From Motilimonas sp. E26 (lineage in GTDB: Bacteria > Pseudomonadota > Gammaproteobacteria > Enterobacterales > CBDFNC01), in assembly GCF_021278025.1 (NCBI RefSeq), contig NZ_JAIBHJ010000018.1, positions 1-64,000 on the forward strand: a DNA stretch of 64,000 nt, read 5' to 3'. How positions within the stretch are numbered: position 1 is the stretch's first letter; each line of letters opens with the position of its first letter. Position numbers and translations under genes: made by a program. Shown here piece after piece: positions 36,307 to 44,625 of the stretch. The notes beneath the pieces were generated by a model, which saw only the letters and a program-made list of their open reading frames with translations, was not told the DNA's origin and ran no database searches.

Positions 36307-36753
36307 TTACTCTAAGCAGATAACCAGAGCTGCTTTGTCTTGACCCCAAGTTATAGGGATTACAAACGAGCGTATTTCGCGGGGTAATTTAATATCTTCA
36401 AGCTGACCTTTTACAATGACAGGAACAGAGATAACAAACTCAGGCCCTAAATCTCTGCGAGCATTCCCTGAAACGGTATTGGCTACTTCACCTACCACAT
36501 CACATAAGTTGTCATCTTCTAAATCATCTTCGCCTAAAGCTTGCAGTAACTTTGCCAATAATCGACCTGGCGCAGAAAAGTAAACACAGCCTTTTCGCGC
36601 GCCTGCAATACCGATAATGCCTGTGTAATCAAAAGCCACTTTAGTATCGCTAGAGACTAAATAAGGAACGCCGACATCGACTTGTTGGCCGGCAAAGGTG
36701 CTAAAGAAATATTTTGTACCTTCAATAAATACTTGTAATTGTTCTTCTTTCAT
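36307..36753 (-). CDS. cheX: CheX-type phosphatase
   Basis: CheC/CheX family protein of 148 residues that dephosphorylates CheY-like response regulators. The active-site pattern ExxN is seen in VVGEVANTVSGNARRDL (the E and N residues that attack the aspartyl phosphate). The AGARKGCVYFSAPG strand region is typical of CheX. Only one phosphatase motif is present, as in CheX rather than the double CheC. It begins five bases after the response-regulator gene and so probably acts on it. No other chemotaxis gene except the kinase is nearby. Confidence 0.88.
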   Translation of the reverse strand: MKEEQLQVFIEGTKYFFSTFAGQQVDVGVPYLVSSDTKVAFDYTGIIGIAGARKGCVYFSAPGRLLAKLLQALGEDDLEDDNLCDVVGEVANTVSGNARRDLGPEFVISVPVIVKGQLEDIKLPREIRSFVIPITWGQDKAALVICLE

Positions 36754-36758
36754 TTTGC

Positions 36759-37121
36759 TTAAATATCCTCTAGCAATTGCTCAAATGCATCATTGAGCTC
36801 ATCTTCCGTAAACGGTTTACAAATGAAGCCTCGAGCGCCAATCGTGAGGGCGCGAATTGCGGTTGCTTTATCCGCTAGTGCTGACACAACCAAAATGCGC
36901 GTGTCAGGCTTAACTTCTAGAATTTTTTCAATACTTTCAATGCCATCCATCTCTGGCATAGTTAAATCCATGGTGACTAGATCGGGTTGGGTTTGCTTTA
37001 CAAGTTCAACAGCCTCAAGACCATTACATGCACTGCCAACAACTTCTAGATCACCTACTTTATTGCTCCGTCTAATTTTACGACGAATAATATTTGAATC
37101 ATCAACTATTAACAACTTCAT
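36759..37121 (-). CDS. CheY-like response regulator (stand-alone receiver)
   Basis: A single receiver domain of 120 residues with no DNA-binding output. The phosphoacceptor is Asp52 (VTMDLTMPEMDG), the metal-binding acidic pair is Asp7/Asp8, Ser80 is the switch residue and Lys102 (ICKPF) the conserved lysine. It overlaps the end of the kinase gene by 20 bases, so the two are made together. The next gene is a CheX phosphatase. The output must therefore come through protein contact, possibly with the 211-residue protein. Confidence 0.93.
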   Translation of the reverse strand: MKLLIVDDSNIIRRKIRRSNKVGDLEVVGSACNGLEAVELVKQTQPDLVTMDLTMPEMDGIESIEKILEVKPDTRILVVSALADKATAIRALTIGARGFICKPFTEDELNDAFEQLLEDI

Positions 37122-39270
37122 GGTTAACCTGCTCTACCCCAATATTTTGATCTGTTTCATTATAAGTTTTTGTTGTCGTTGTAATTTTACCTGGTAATAC
37201 AATCTCAAAACGACAACCTTTATTTTGTTTGTAGCTTAGCTTCATCTTACCGCCAGCTTCCATTACAGATTGCTTAATTACATCCAGCCCAACGCCACGA
37301 CCTGCGTGCATAGATACGTTTGATGCAGTGGAGAATCCTGGCTGGAAAATCAGATTGAGGATTTCACCATTAGACATTTTTTCAATATCTTGCTCAGACA
37401 CTAAGTCGTTTTGTAGCGCATGACGCTTGATGCGATTAACCGATAAACCAGCACCGTCATCAATAATGGTTAGTGAGTAATTGCCATCAGATTTTTGTTG
37501 GAAGCTTGCTTTTACAGTTCCTTGTGGTGATTTACCTAGTTCAACCCGTTTGTTTGGCTCTTCGATACCATGAACAACAGCGTTACGTACTAATTGTATT
37601 GCGACTTCACGCACCTTACGAATATATGCCGGTGGAACATGATGGCTGTCTAGTCCTTGAGTGACTAGGTTAACCATTTTGTTTTCATCTTCAGCAACGC
37701 GTTTAACCAAGCTATTTATTTCAGCAAACGACTGCGTATTTGAGTGTGTCACTGGCTGTGCCGTGTCTGAATGCTGGTCGCTAATGTTCGCAATTTGTTC
37801 ACTTAAAAGACGCAAGCTACCAATCTGTGAAAATAGTTCGTCAAGTTTTACGGTGAATGGTAGGAAACTATTACCCGTGATTTCATCGCTATTGCGAATG
37901 TCGGTCAATACATCTTCCATTTCGTGAGTCTTCTTCTCAACAGGGGATACATCTAATGCCGAAGCATCGCCTTTGATTGAGTGAATAATGCGCTGGAATT
38001 GCACCACGTTTGCCATATAGGCTTTGTGGTCTTGATTGGAAGACTTTAACTCTTCATTGATTAAGTTAATGCCATCGCTAGCCTTGTCAAGAAAGTCGAT
38101 AAAGGCACTTTTCTCGATACTTAAGATACTCACTAAGCTATCAACTTCACCTTTTGCTTTGGTTTTCGCTTCTTCTAGTTCGCGTTCTAGCTCAACCTCA
38201 ACGGTTCGATCCATTACTGTTACCAGTACATGTGATACCCGTTTATTAACGCGTACACGGTTGAACTGGAAGGAAAGATACTTAGTTTCAAACAGACCAG
38301 TAGGACCAAGCAGGTTTACTTCAATTTGTTTTAGCGGGTTTAAGCTTTGGATAAGGTTTTCATTTACGTGTTCTTTAAAGAGTAGGCCGATGTAATCTTC
38401 AGAAAGCTGTAGCTCGCTGTCTGATACCATGTCTTTTAAAAGTACCGCTAGTTTTTTACCGTCTAAATCTTGGCGACCAAAGATGTTAACCAGTTCTTGA
38501 GAATACTGTGATCCGATGATTAGTTCTTGGTCAAGTAGGAATAAGCCTTCTTTTACCGTACCAAGAATTTCGGCGTTTTCTTTTTGTGACAGCTCAAGTT
38601 GTTCATCGTTTTTCTTCAAACGACCAACAAAAATAAACATGATAACAAAGAAGTTCAATATCGCCGCAACCACAGCTGCTAGCTCTACGTACTGCAGCAT
38701 CTGCGTTTTCTCGTTAGCTTGCTGCTCCATGTAACGGGTTAAATCGTTCATGAATGTAAGTAGTGTTGCGTTCGTTTCTTTTACCGTGGCGATTGACTCA
38801 TGGATATCAAGAAGTGAAACCTGCTCGCTGCCGTTATTTATGATAGGGCCGAGTATTTCCCGATATTGTTGCCAAAGTTGTAAGCCCGCATCCACTGATT
38901 GCATCGCTGCTTCAGAGTTTACCGGTTGAACTTCAATTTGTTCGGTATCATTGATATCGGTGACTGGTACCATGCCACCTTCTTTTAGCGCTACGAGCGT
39001 GACATCAAACAACTCGAAAGTATCAGCAAACTCCTGAAAATTATCTGTAACGTCAAGGTTTACAGCTAAGTCGTCCTGTAACTCGTAAAGAGATTTTAAT
39101 AGCTTTTGCGTCAACATCCCTTGTCGACCAGCTAAATTAACACTTTCAGTTTCTTGTTGAATTTCTTTTGACACGAAATAGTTCAGCGCCAACACACAGG
39201 TATCTAAGACAAGAAATAAAGTAATTGCAGCTACAATACCGCGGTATTTGCCCAAATCGTGCAACAACAT
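37102..39270 (-). CDS. Membrane CheA-like histidine kinase (HPt + ATPase, no CheW domain)
   Basis: A 722-residue sensor. Membrane helix (about 12-33), periplasmic region with the PilJ/nitrate-sensor-like motif NLAGRQGMLTQKLLKSL (about 45-61), second helix (about 205-226), a PAS-like domain (about 240-360), coiled coil, an HPt domain with the phosphorylatable His in HSIKGDASAL (around 434), then a CheA-type HATPase with N box QLVRNAVVHGIEEP and G boxes DDGAGL and GRGVGLDVIK. There is no DHp helix pair with an H box and no C-terminal CheW-like domain. It is thus a CheA relative freed from receptors. AAGGAAG precedes the ATG. The ligand is unknown. Confidence 0.9.
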   Translation of the reverse strand: MLLHDLGKYRGIVAAITLFLVLDTCVLALNYFVSKEIQQETESVNLAGRQGMLTQKLLKSLYELQDDLAVNLDVTDNFQEFADTFELFDVTLVALKEGGMVPVTDINDTEQIEVQPVNSEAAMQSVDAGLQLWQQYREILGPIINNGSEQVSLLDIHESIATVKETNATLLTFMNDLTRYMEQQANEKTQMLQYVELAAVVAAILNFFVIMFIFVGRLKKNDEQLELSQKENAEILGTVKEGLFLLDQELIIGSQYSQELVNIFGRQDLDGKKLAVLLKDMVSDSELQLSEDYIGLLFKEHVNENLIQSLNPLKQIEVNLLGPTGLFETKYLSFQFNRVRVNKRVSHVLVTVMDRTVEVELERELEEAKTKAKGEVDSLVSILSIEKSAFIDFLDKASDGINLINEELKSSNQDHKAYMANVVQFQRIIHSIKGDASALDVSPVEKKTHEMEDVLTDIRNSDEITGNSFLPFTVKLDELFSQIGSLRLLSEQIANISDQHSDTAQPVTHSNTQSFAEINSLVKRVAEDENKMVNLVTQGLDSHHVPPAYIRKVREVAIQLVRNAVVHGIEEPNKRVELGKSPQGTVKASFQQKSDGNYSLTIIDDGAGLSVNRIKRHALQNDLVSEQDIEKMSNGEILNLIFQPGFSTASNVSMHAGRGVGLDVIKQSVMEAGGKMKLSYKQNKGCRFEIVLPGKITTTTKTYNETDQNIGVEQVNHEVVNS

Positions 39271-39450
39271 GGTTTAACTTCCTTATACAAAGCTATTGAA
39301 GATTTAAAATATCTTTATAAACAATAGGTTTTAATGTTTAACACATTTAATTGTCTGAATATAACATGCCGTTTTTAGAAAACCTAGTTACAACAATTCG
39401 CTATGTGAGCTTAAGCAAGTAACTGACACCTTTAAACTAGGTCGATAGGG

Positions 39451-39702
39451 TTAATTTATCTTGGAGTTTATTAAGTCTATAAGCTGGTTTAAGCCTACCT
39501 TATTTACGCTTTCCAAATCATCGACTTCACATTGTAAGGCCTTCTCTATTTCGACTAAATTAAAACCTGAGGAAAAACAGGCGTCTAGAATTGTTGTTAA
39601 CACGATCTGGTTTATGGTGCCAGTTGATTCTAACTCTAAATTAGCTTGTTCTATTAATTGTGTTAGAGAGGGGAAATTATTTTGCGGAAGTGAAAATTTC
39701 AT
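39451..39702 (-). CDS. Unknown small protein (83 aa)
   Basis: I do not recognise this protein. It is soluble, Leu/Asn-rich and mostly helical (SLTQLIEQANLELES, IVLTTILDACFSSGFN), with no signal peptide. AAGGATAAGC before the ATG is a good ribosome site, and there is no competing frame, so the gene is probably real. It lies 180 bases upstream of the CheA-like kinase on the same strand, so it could be the first gene of that cluster or an independent unit; no terminator was seen between them. Confidence 0.55.
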   Translation of the reverse strand: MKFSLPQNNFPSLTQLIEQANLELESTGTINQIVLTTILDACFSSGFNLVEIEKALQCEVDDLESVNKVGLNQLIDLINSKIN

Positions 39703-39754
39703 GCTTATCCTTGGCTGGCATTAGCGATGGCTGAGTGTGAACTTGAGGGCGTTG

Positions 39755-39808
39755 CTTGCCCTTATAAATATTATTCTTTATTCTGCCAGACTCCCCTCGA
39801 AGGGCAAG
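39755..39808. repeat. Long-range inverted repeat upstream of proA
   Basis: CTTGCCCTT (39755-39763) pairs perfectly with AAGGGCAAG (39800-39808) across 36 bases of AT-rich DNA, 30 bases before the proA start. The arms bracket a T/A-rich stretch that could hold the promoter. A long-range mRNA hairpin or paired operator half sites are possible. Confidence 0.45.
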
Positions 39809-39839
39809 GGTTTAGGTTATATATAAGGATAATGTCACC

Positions 39840-41093
39840 ATGAACGTGCAAGAATACATGCAAAATTTAGGTAAAAGCGCGAGAGCGGCGTCACGTCAGA
39901 TTGCCGCGGCAACCTCTGGCACTAAAAATAACGCGCTACTCGCGATCGCTAATGCATTAAATGAAACACGTGATTTTTTGATTGCAGAGAATGAAAAAGA
40001 TTTACAGGCGGGTCGTGAAAAAGGGCTTGATGAAGCCATGATTGACCGCTTGGCCTTAACGTCTCAAGGCATTGATAAAATGATAGAGGGCTTAACTCAA
40101 GTCGCCGCATTACCCGATCCTTGTGGTGCGATTACTGACCTAAACTACATGCCTTCAGGTATTCAAGTGGGCAAAATGCGTGTGCCACTGGGAGTGATCG
40201 GTATTATTTACGAATCGCGTCCTAACGTGACGATTGATGCGGCGAGTTTGTGCCTTAAATCTGGCAATGCAACCATCTTGCGTGGCGGTAGTGAAGCAAT
40301 ACATTCTAATCGTGCTGTCGCGCAATGTATTAAATCGGGTTTACAAAAAGCCGGATTGCCGGAAACGGCTGTGCAGGTTGTTGAAACAACAGATCGCGCG
40401 GCGGTAGGTGAGCTAATCACTATGGCCGAGTATGTGGATGTGATTGTGCCTCGTGGCGGCAAGAGCTTAATTGAGCGTATTTCTAAAGATGCTAAGGTGA
40501 CAGTTATTAAACACTTAGATGGTATTTGTCATGTCTACATTGATGATCAGGCCGATTTAGACAAAGCTTATGACATTGCCATTAATGCTAAGACTCATCG
40601 CTATGGGGTTTGTAATGCAATGGAAACCTTGTTAATCAACCAAGCGGTCGCGGCTGATATTCTTCCTCGCTTAGCAAAAGGTTACGGTGAAAAAGGGGTG
40701 GAGTTAAGAGGTTGCCCAGAAACACGCGCAATTATTGCTGCAGAAGTGGCCACGGATGAAGATTGGGCAACTGAATATTTAGCGCCTATTTTATCGATTA
40801 AAGTCGTACCCGATATGGATGCCGCTATGGATCACATAGCTAAATACAGCTCTGCACATTCTGAATCCATTGTTACTCAGGATTATTCAAAAGGGCGCCG
40901 CTTTATTACTGAAGTTGATTCAAGCTCTGTCATGATAAATGCGTCTACGCGCTTCGCCGATGGTTTTGAATATGGGTTAGGCGCTGAAATTGGCATTTCA
41001 ACTGATAAAATTCATGCGCGAGGGCCTGTTGGATTGGAGGGGCTAACCTCGCAAAAGTGGGTTGTGCTTGGTGATGGGCATATTCGTCAATAA
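39840..41093 (+). CDS. proA: Gamma-glutamyl phosphate reductase
   Basis: NADPH-dependent enzyme that reduces gamma-glutamyl phosphate to glutamate semialdehyde in proline synthesis. An aldehyde-dehydrogenase-like fold with [18 protein letters not shown] near residue 120, the catalytic Cys in [14 protein letters not shown] (around 260) and [20 protein letters not shown] near 370. The length of 417 residues is normal. AAGGATAATGTC precedes the ATG. In many bacteria proB lies directly upstream; here it does not, and upstream sits an unrelated minus-strand gene. Confidence 0.96.
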   Translation: MNVQEYMQNLGKSARAASRQIAAATSGTKNNALLAIANALNETRDFLIAENEKDLQAGREKGLDEAMIDRLALTSQGIDKMIEGLTQVAALPDPCGAITDLNYMPSGIQVGKMRVPLGVIGIIYESRPNVTIDAASLCLKSGNATILRGGSEAIHSNRAVAQCIKSGLQKAGLPETAVQVVETTDRAAVGELITMAEYVDVIVPRGGKSLIERISKDAKVTVIKHLDGICHVYIDDQADLDKAYDIAINAKTHRYGVCNAMETLLINQAVAADILPRLAKGYGEKGVELRGCPETRAIIAAEVATDEDWATEYLAPILSIKVVPDMDAAMDHIAKYSSAHSESIVTQDYSKGRRFITEVDSSSVMINASTRFADGFEYGLGAEIGISTDKIHARGPVGLEGLTSQKWVVLGDGHIRQ

Positions 41094-41110
41094 TCAAATG
41101 CTAAAAAGAA

Positions 41111-41137
41111 AAAAGCCGAACATAGGTTCGGCTTTAT
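41111..41137. terminator. Bidirectional terminator between proA and the OmpA-like gene
   Basis: The stem AAAAGCCGAAC-ATA-GGTTCGGCTTTA has T tracts on both strands (TTATTG on plus, TTTTTTC on minus). It stands between the convergent proA and lipoprotein genes. Confidence 0.82.
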
Positions 41138-41224
41138 TGTATTAACCAACTGAGCTTTGAAAAAGTACTTTTTAAAGCCAGGGTTTAAACTAAGAAAAAT
41201 TTCTCAGCATATCCGGTACAAAAA

Positions 41225-41902
41225 TTAGCGGTAGTAACGAATTTCAACACGCTTGTTAGCTTGTTGGCCCGCTTTCGTATCATTAGTCGCGACAGGTTGT
41301 GTTTCGCCGTAACCGACGGCTGTCATGCGTGATACTTCAACACCTTGAGATGCAAGAAATGCTTTTACAGATTCAGCGCGTTTTTGTGATAGCGTCATAT
41401 TGTAGTCATCGCTACCTGTACTAGATGTATGTCCAGCAATTTCTACATCGCTAGATTCGCGAACTAGGCGAGATGCAACAGCTTCAAGAATTGTTTTTGC
41501 TTCTATAGTTAGCTCTGCAGAAGCTTCACCAAAAACAACACCTGGTAGATGTTGGACTTGTGTGTATGTGCCAGTCTCTTCTTTAACGATTAATTGTGAA
41601 AGAAGTATTTTTAGCTCTTCAGTACATTGAGTGCTGGCTTCTTCTTTATACATAGCAGCATTATTCGCGGCTTTTTCAGCTGCTGAATATTCAACTTCAC
41701 TTAGTTGGCCATCAGATGCTTTTCCAATTAGTCTGTTCGCTTGCTCTAATGCTTGAGCAGTGTTGTGAATGGCAACAATACATTGACCACTAGCGTTATT
41801 TTGTACTTCATTGATTGTTTGTTGGATTGGTTCAACATTTTTATTAGTTGAACAGCCAGCAAGAACTGCGATTGCTGCGGTAGTTAGTAGCAGTTTTTTC
41901 AT
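41225..41902 (-). CDS. OmpA-family lipoprotein
   Basis: A 225-residue cell-envelope protein. The signal peptide ends in the lipobox LAGC with Cys17 as the lipidation site. The middle (about 30-105) is helical with several Ala/Gln stretches, and the C-terminal OmpA-like domain (about 118-225) contains the peptidoglycan-binding core EIAGHTSSTGSDDYNMTLSQ, with NKRVEIRYYR at the end. It should anchor the outer membrane to peptidoglycan, like Pal, but Pal itself is smaller and sits in a tol operon. AAAGGAAAAACG gives a good ribosome site. Confidence 0.88.
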   Translation of the reverse strand: MKKLLLTTAAIAVLAGCSTNKNVEPIQQTINEVQNNASGQCIVAIHNTAQALEQANRLIGKASDGQLSEVEYSAAEKAANNAAMYKEEASTQCTEELKILLSQLIVKEETGTYTQVQHLPGVVFGEASAELTIEAKTILEAVASRLVRESSDVEIAGHTSSTGSDDYNMTLSQKRAESVKAFLASQGVEVSRMTAVGYGETQPVATNDTKAGQQANKRVEIRYYR

Positions 41903-42275
41903 CGTTTTTCCTTTGGTTGGTTTTTTTGACTATAGAAAATACAAAAACAAATATTGATCCTAACCAGTTTAATATGATACGGAGTATGTATTATGACTGG
42001 TTTTTTATTTAATTTTGATTTTTATCACTAATTCTATGCTAATTCAAGAATGTTGCATCATTGTGACACAAAAAAAGCAGTTGTAGATTTTAAATTATTA
42101 ATTTCAATTGTTTTTATTTTGTTGTTTCTATTTGTATTTTTCTCATGTAATGGACTCAATACTATCACGTTAGGCAAGCCAAACCGAGTTATTTTAGTGA
42201 CGCCAATAGGAGGTGGGCTCGTGATTGTCAAGCCGTGATCTTGGCTTTGTTTTTCTTGTCTGCTCTCAATTACAT
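41903..42275. other. AT-rich region without a supported gene
   Basis: About 370 bases between the divergent lipoprotein and chemoreceptor genes. A reading frame of 62 codons (42050-42238) encodes a hydrophobic stretch, but it lacks a ribosome site and I do not accept it. The lipoprotein promoter must lie in the left part. The sigma-28 promoter of the receptor begins at the right end. Confidence 0.5.
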
Positions 42276-42302
42276 TAAAGAAACTGGCGAGTAAGCCGAT
42301 AA
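42276..42302 (+). promoter_or_regulatory. Sigma-28 (FliA) promoter of the second chemoreceptor
   Basis: TAAA-N15-GCCGATAA matches the flagellar sigma-28 consensus exactly in both boxes and spacing. It lies 73 bases upstream of the chemoreceptor start codon and on the same strand, which strongly ties the gene to the flagellar regulon. Confidence 0.9.
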
Positions 42303-42324
42303 TTACCTAGCTTTTATAATAATA

Positions 42325-42344
42325 AGGTAACCGTTTAGTTACCT
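42325..42344 (+). repeat. Leader hairpin of the sigma-28 chemoreceptor
   Basis: AGGTAAC-CGTTTA-GTTACCT forms a 7-bp stem within the predicted 5' untranslated region, about 30 bases before the start codon. It does not mask the GAGGA ribosome site. Function unknown. Confidence 0.45.
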
Positions 42345-42375
42345 AGGCTGCAGTAAGCATGATTGAGGATGCAAA

Positions 42376-44007
42376 ATGACACTAAAAACAAAAGTATGGG
42401 GCATGGCTACGTTGACCTTAGTTGCCCTCTTAGGGGTTATGCTAATGGGCCTTTATACCTTGAGGCAGGCCAGTGATATCGATAATAAGTCGAGAATATA
42501 TCAATTACTTAAGAGTACCTTTTCTACTGTTAACCAAATCGAGTTGTATGTCGCGTCAGGCAAAATGAGCGATGAGCAAGGTAAAGAGTTGGCGGCGCAG
42601 ATTCTTCGTGAGAATAAATATAATGACTCCGAATATGTCTACGTGGCTGACGAAAATATGAATTTTGTGGCTGCGCCTCATGATCCTCAGCTTCATGGCA
42701 CCAGCTTCCATGATTTTAAAGATGCGCAAGGGGCAAGCGTTGGACAAATTCTACTGAATGCGGTGAAAGCAAACCCCAATGGCATTGTTGAATATGAGTG
42801 GACGTCGCGAAATGCAGATGGTGACGTTGCTGATTTACTTTCTGTTGCTCAAGTGTCAAAACGCTGGAAATGGGCTGTCGGAACGGGGATTCGCTCTACT
42901 GAAGTAGACGAACGTTTTTGGAATTCGGCACAAAATCAGCTGATTCTGTGTTTAATTACTGCTGCTATTCTGGGTTTTATCATTATTACGACGATTCGCA
43001 AAATAACGACTGACTTAGGTGGTGAGCCTGAAGATGTATTGACCTTAGTTCGAGCGGTTGCTGCGGGGGATTTATCAACCAAAGTGAAACGCGATGGTGA
43101 AGATTTTGATGAGTCGAGCATTTATGGTTCGGTAGTGACCATGCAAGCGTCACTACGAGATATTATGAACAGCGTTGCGGCTGCGACTGCAGAGCTGCGC
43201 AATGAAGCAACCAATGCTGATAGTCGCTCAAGCCAGGTTGATCAGGTATCGGATGTACAGCGCAGTGAAACGGACATGGTTGCCACTTCGATGACAGAAA
43301 TGTCATCGTCTGCTAGAACCGTTGCAGAAAGTGCAAATAATGCTGCTGCCTCAACTCAAGAAGCGGACGCAGAAGGTCAAAGGGCGCAAAATATCGTATT
43401 AAGTTCGGTTAGTTCAATTGAAGGCTTGGCTTCTCAAATTGATGAAGCCGCGCAAGTGATTGGTGAGCTTGGACGTGATGTAGATAATATCGTGTCGGTG
43501 TTAGATGTTATTCGAGGCATTGCCGAGCAAACTAACTTGTTGGCGTTAAATGCAGCAATTGAAGCAGCAAGGGCTGGTGAGCAAGGTCGTGGTTTTGCAG
43601 TCGTTGCAGACGAAGTGCGTAATTTAGCGAAACGAACTCAAGATAGCACCGCAGAAATTCAGCAAATGATAGAACGCTTACAAAGTGGTTCGCAAAAAGC
43701 CGTCAGTTCAATGGAGAACAGTAAAACGTCAAGTATTGATACGGTATCGGGCGCGCAAGAGGCGGCACAAGCCTTACAACAAATTGCTGACTCATTAGGC
43801 ACTATAACCGAAATGAACCATCAAATAGCCAGTGCTGCAGATGAACAAACTAAGGTAGGGGATGATATCTCTCATCGTATCAACGCTATTGCTGACAGCT
43901 CTCACCAAGCTGCGGAGCTCGCCCGTGAAAACCGAGCTTCGACTAACGTTATAATGGATTTAGCCGATAACCTAGAGCAGCAAATACGTAAGTTCAAAGT
44001 AAGTTAA
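42376..44007 (+). CDS. Methyl-accepting chemotaxis protein with sCache sensor
   Basis: A 543-residue receptor. Membrane helix (about 7-28), a single-Cache (sCache_2) sensor domain (about 35-185) with the typical [20 protein letters not shown] and WKWAVGTGI stretches, a second helix (about 188-205), a short HAMP-like region, and the signalling coiled coil with tip [20 protein letters not shown]. sCache_2 domains bind small organic acids such as pyruvate or propionate in several receptors. GAGGA stands before the ATG. No CheR-binding tail. Expression is predicted from a sigma-28 promoter. Confidence 0.93.
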   Translation: MTLKTKVWGMATLTLVALLGVMLMGLYTLRQASDIDNKSRIYQLLKSTFSTVNQIELYVASGKMSDEQGKELAAQILRENKYNDSEYVYVADENMNFVAAPHDPQLHGTSFHDFKDAQGASVGQILLNAVKANPNGIVEYEWTSRNADGDVADLLSVAQVSKRWKWAVGTGIRSTEVDERFWNSAQNQLILCLITAAILGFIIITTIRKITTDLGGEPEDVLTLVRAVAAGDLSTKVKRDGEDFDESSIYGSVVTMQASLRDIMNSVAAATAELRNEATNADSRSSQVDQVSDVQRSETDMVATSMTEMSSSARTVAESANNAAASTQEADAEGQRAQNIVLSSVSSIEGLASQIDEAAQVIGELGRDVDNIVSVLDVIRGIAEQTNLLALNAAIEAARAGEQGRGFAVVADEVRNLAKRTQDSTAEIQQMIERLQSGSQKAVSSMENSKTSSIDTVSGAQEAAQALQQIADSLGTITEMNHQIASAADEQTKVGDDISHRINAIADSSHQAAELARENRASTNVIMDLADNLEQQIRKFKVS

Positions 44008-44024
44008 TGGCGCTTGCCGATATG

Positions 44025-44055
44025 AAAGCGCAGCATTAAGCTGCGCTTTTTTTTT
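44025..44055 (+). terminator. Rho-independent terminator of the sCache chemoreceptor
   Basis: The 10-bp perfect stem AAAGCGCAGC / GCTGCGCTTT with the loop ATTAA is followed by six more T. It lies 18 bases after the stop codon. Confidence 0.92.
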
Positions 44056-44292
44056 GCCTAATGAAGAAGAGGCCTGCTTTTTGTTTGATCCCAACGTTGG
44101 CATCACTGAGTTAGCAGCGGTATGATGCGCCCTAGGGATATTTATTGCTGTCACCTTAGCTTTAGCTAAGCAATTTAGTCTGTTTTTAGCTATGAAAACA
44201 AAGCTTATCAGTGAAAACATACTTGATATTATGAAGATCAGTTAAACAGAGTTACAGTGATTGTGGTAAACGAGATAGGTTAAATGTAGTTA
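44056..44292. other. Intergenic region without a supported gene
   Basis: No ORF with a ribosome site was found here. A minus-strand frame (43972-44220) runs through the terminator and the end of the chemoreceptor and is rejected. The right part should hold the promoter of the small acidic protein. Confidence 0.45.
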
Positions 44293-44313
44293 GCGACGCT
44301 TTGTAAGCGTCGC
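44293..44313 (+). repeat. Perfect hairpin just before the ribosome site of the acidic protein
   Basis: GCGACGCT-TTGTA-AGCGTCGC forms an 8-bp perfect GC-rich stem ending five bases before the GGAG ribosome site. In the mRNA it could protect the 5' end or tune translation. It has no T run and so is not a terminator. Confidence 0.55.
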
Positions 44314-44328
44314 AATTTGGAGTCAAGC

Positions 44329-44547
44329 ATGAACGATTTTGAGCAAGAATTAAAAGCAATGGAAGAAGAAGCGGTAGATGAAACACCGCTTCCGAGTATT
44401 GAAGAGCAGCGAGCCATTGTTGCTAAATTGAAAGCATTAGAGGAAAAAGGCGAACTCACTCCGGAAGTGATGGCTGAGCATTTTGCCACTTATGCCACTG
44501 AAACTAATCGTGTTAAGAATTTGGCGGCAACGGAAGAAGAAGAGTAA
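44329..44547 (+). CDS. Small acidic helical protein of unknown function (72 aa)
   Basis: I do not recognise the family. The protein is very acidic and helical, with repeated Glu runs (KAMEEEAVDE, ATEEEE at the end) and a central EEQRAIVAKLKALEEKGEL. There is no signal peptide or membrane helix. GGAG at 44319 and the ATG at 44329 give a clean start; the in-frame TTG at 44317 lies inside the ribosome site. It has its own hairpin leader and strong terminator, so it is a compact single-gene unit, which favours a real gene. Confidence 0.7.
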   Translation: MNDFEQELKAMEEEAVDETPLPSIEEQRAIVAKLKALEEKGELTPEVMAEHFATYATETNRVKNLAATEEEE

Positions 44548-44570
44548 TTTCAAATACTCGAAACAATGTA

Positions 44571-44617
44571 AAAAGCATAGCTCGCGATGGTGTTGACAAA
44601 CTAGAGCTATGCTTTTT
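44571..44617. terminator. Bidirectional terminator between the acidic protein and serC
   Basis: The long perfect stem AAAAGCATAGCTC / GAGCTATGCTTTT with a 20-base loop is followed by TT. A runs at the left flank let it serve serC on the minus strand too. Confidence 0.8.
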
Positions 44618-44625
44618 TGAACTGA

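Noticed and set aside
42050..42238. 62-codon plus-strand frame with a hydrophobic core between the lipoprotein and the chemoreceptor
   Set aside because: No ribosome site before its ATG, very AT-rich sequence that favours Phe/Leu/Ile by chance, and no recognisable family.
43972..44220. 82-codon minus-strand frame
   Set aside because: It runs through the strong terminator and the 3' end of the chemoreceptor gene on the other strand and has no ribosome site.
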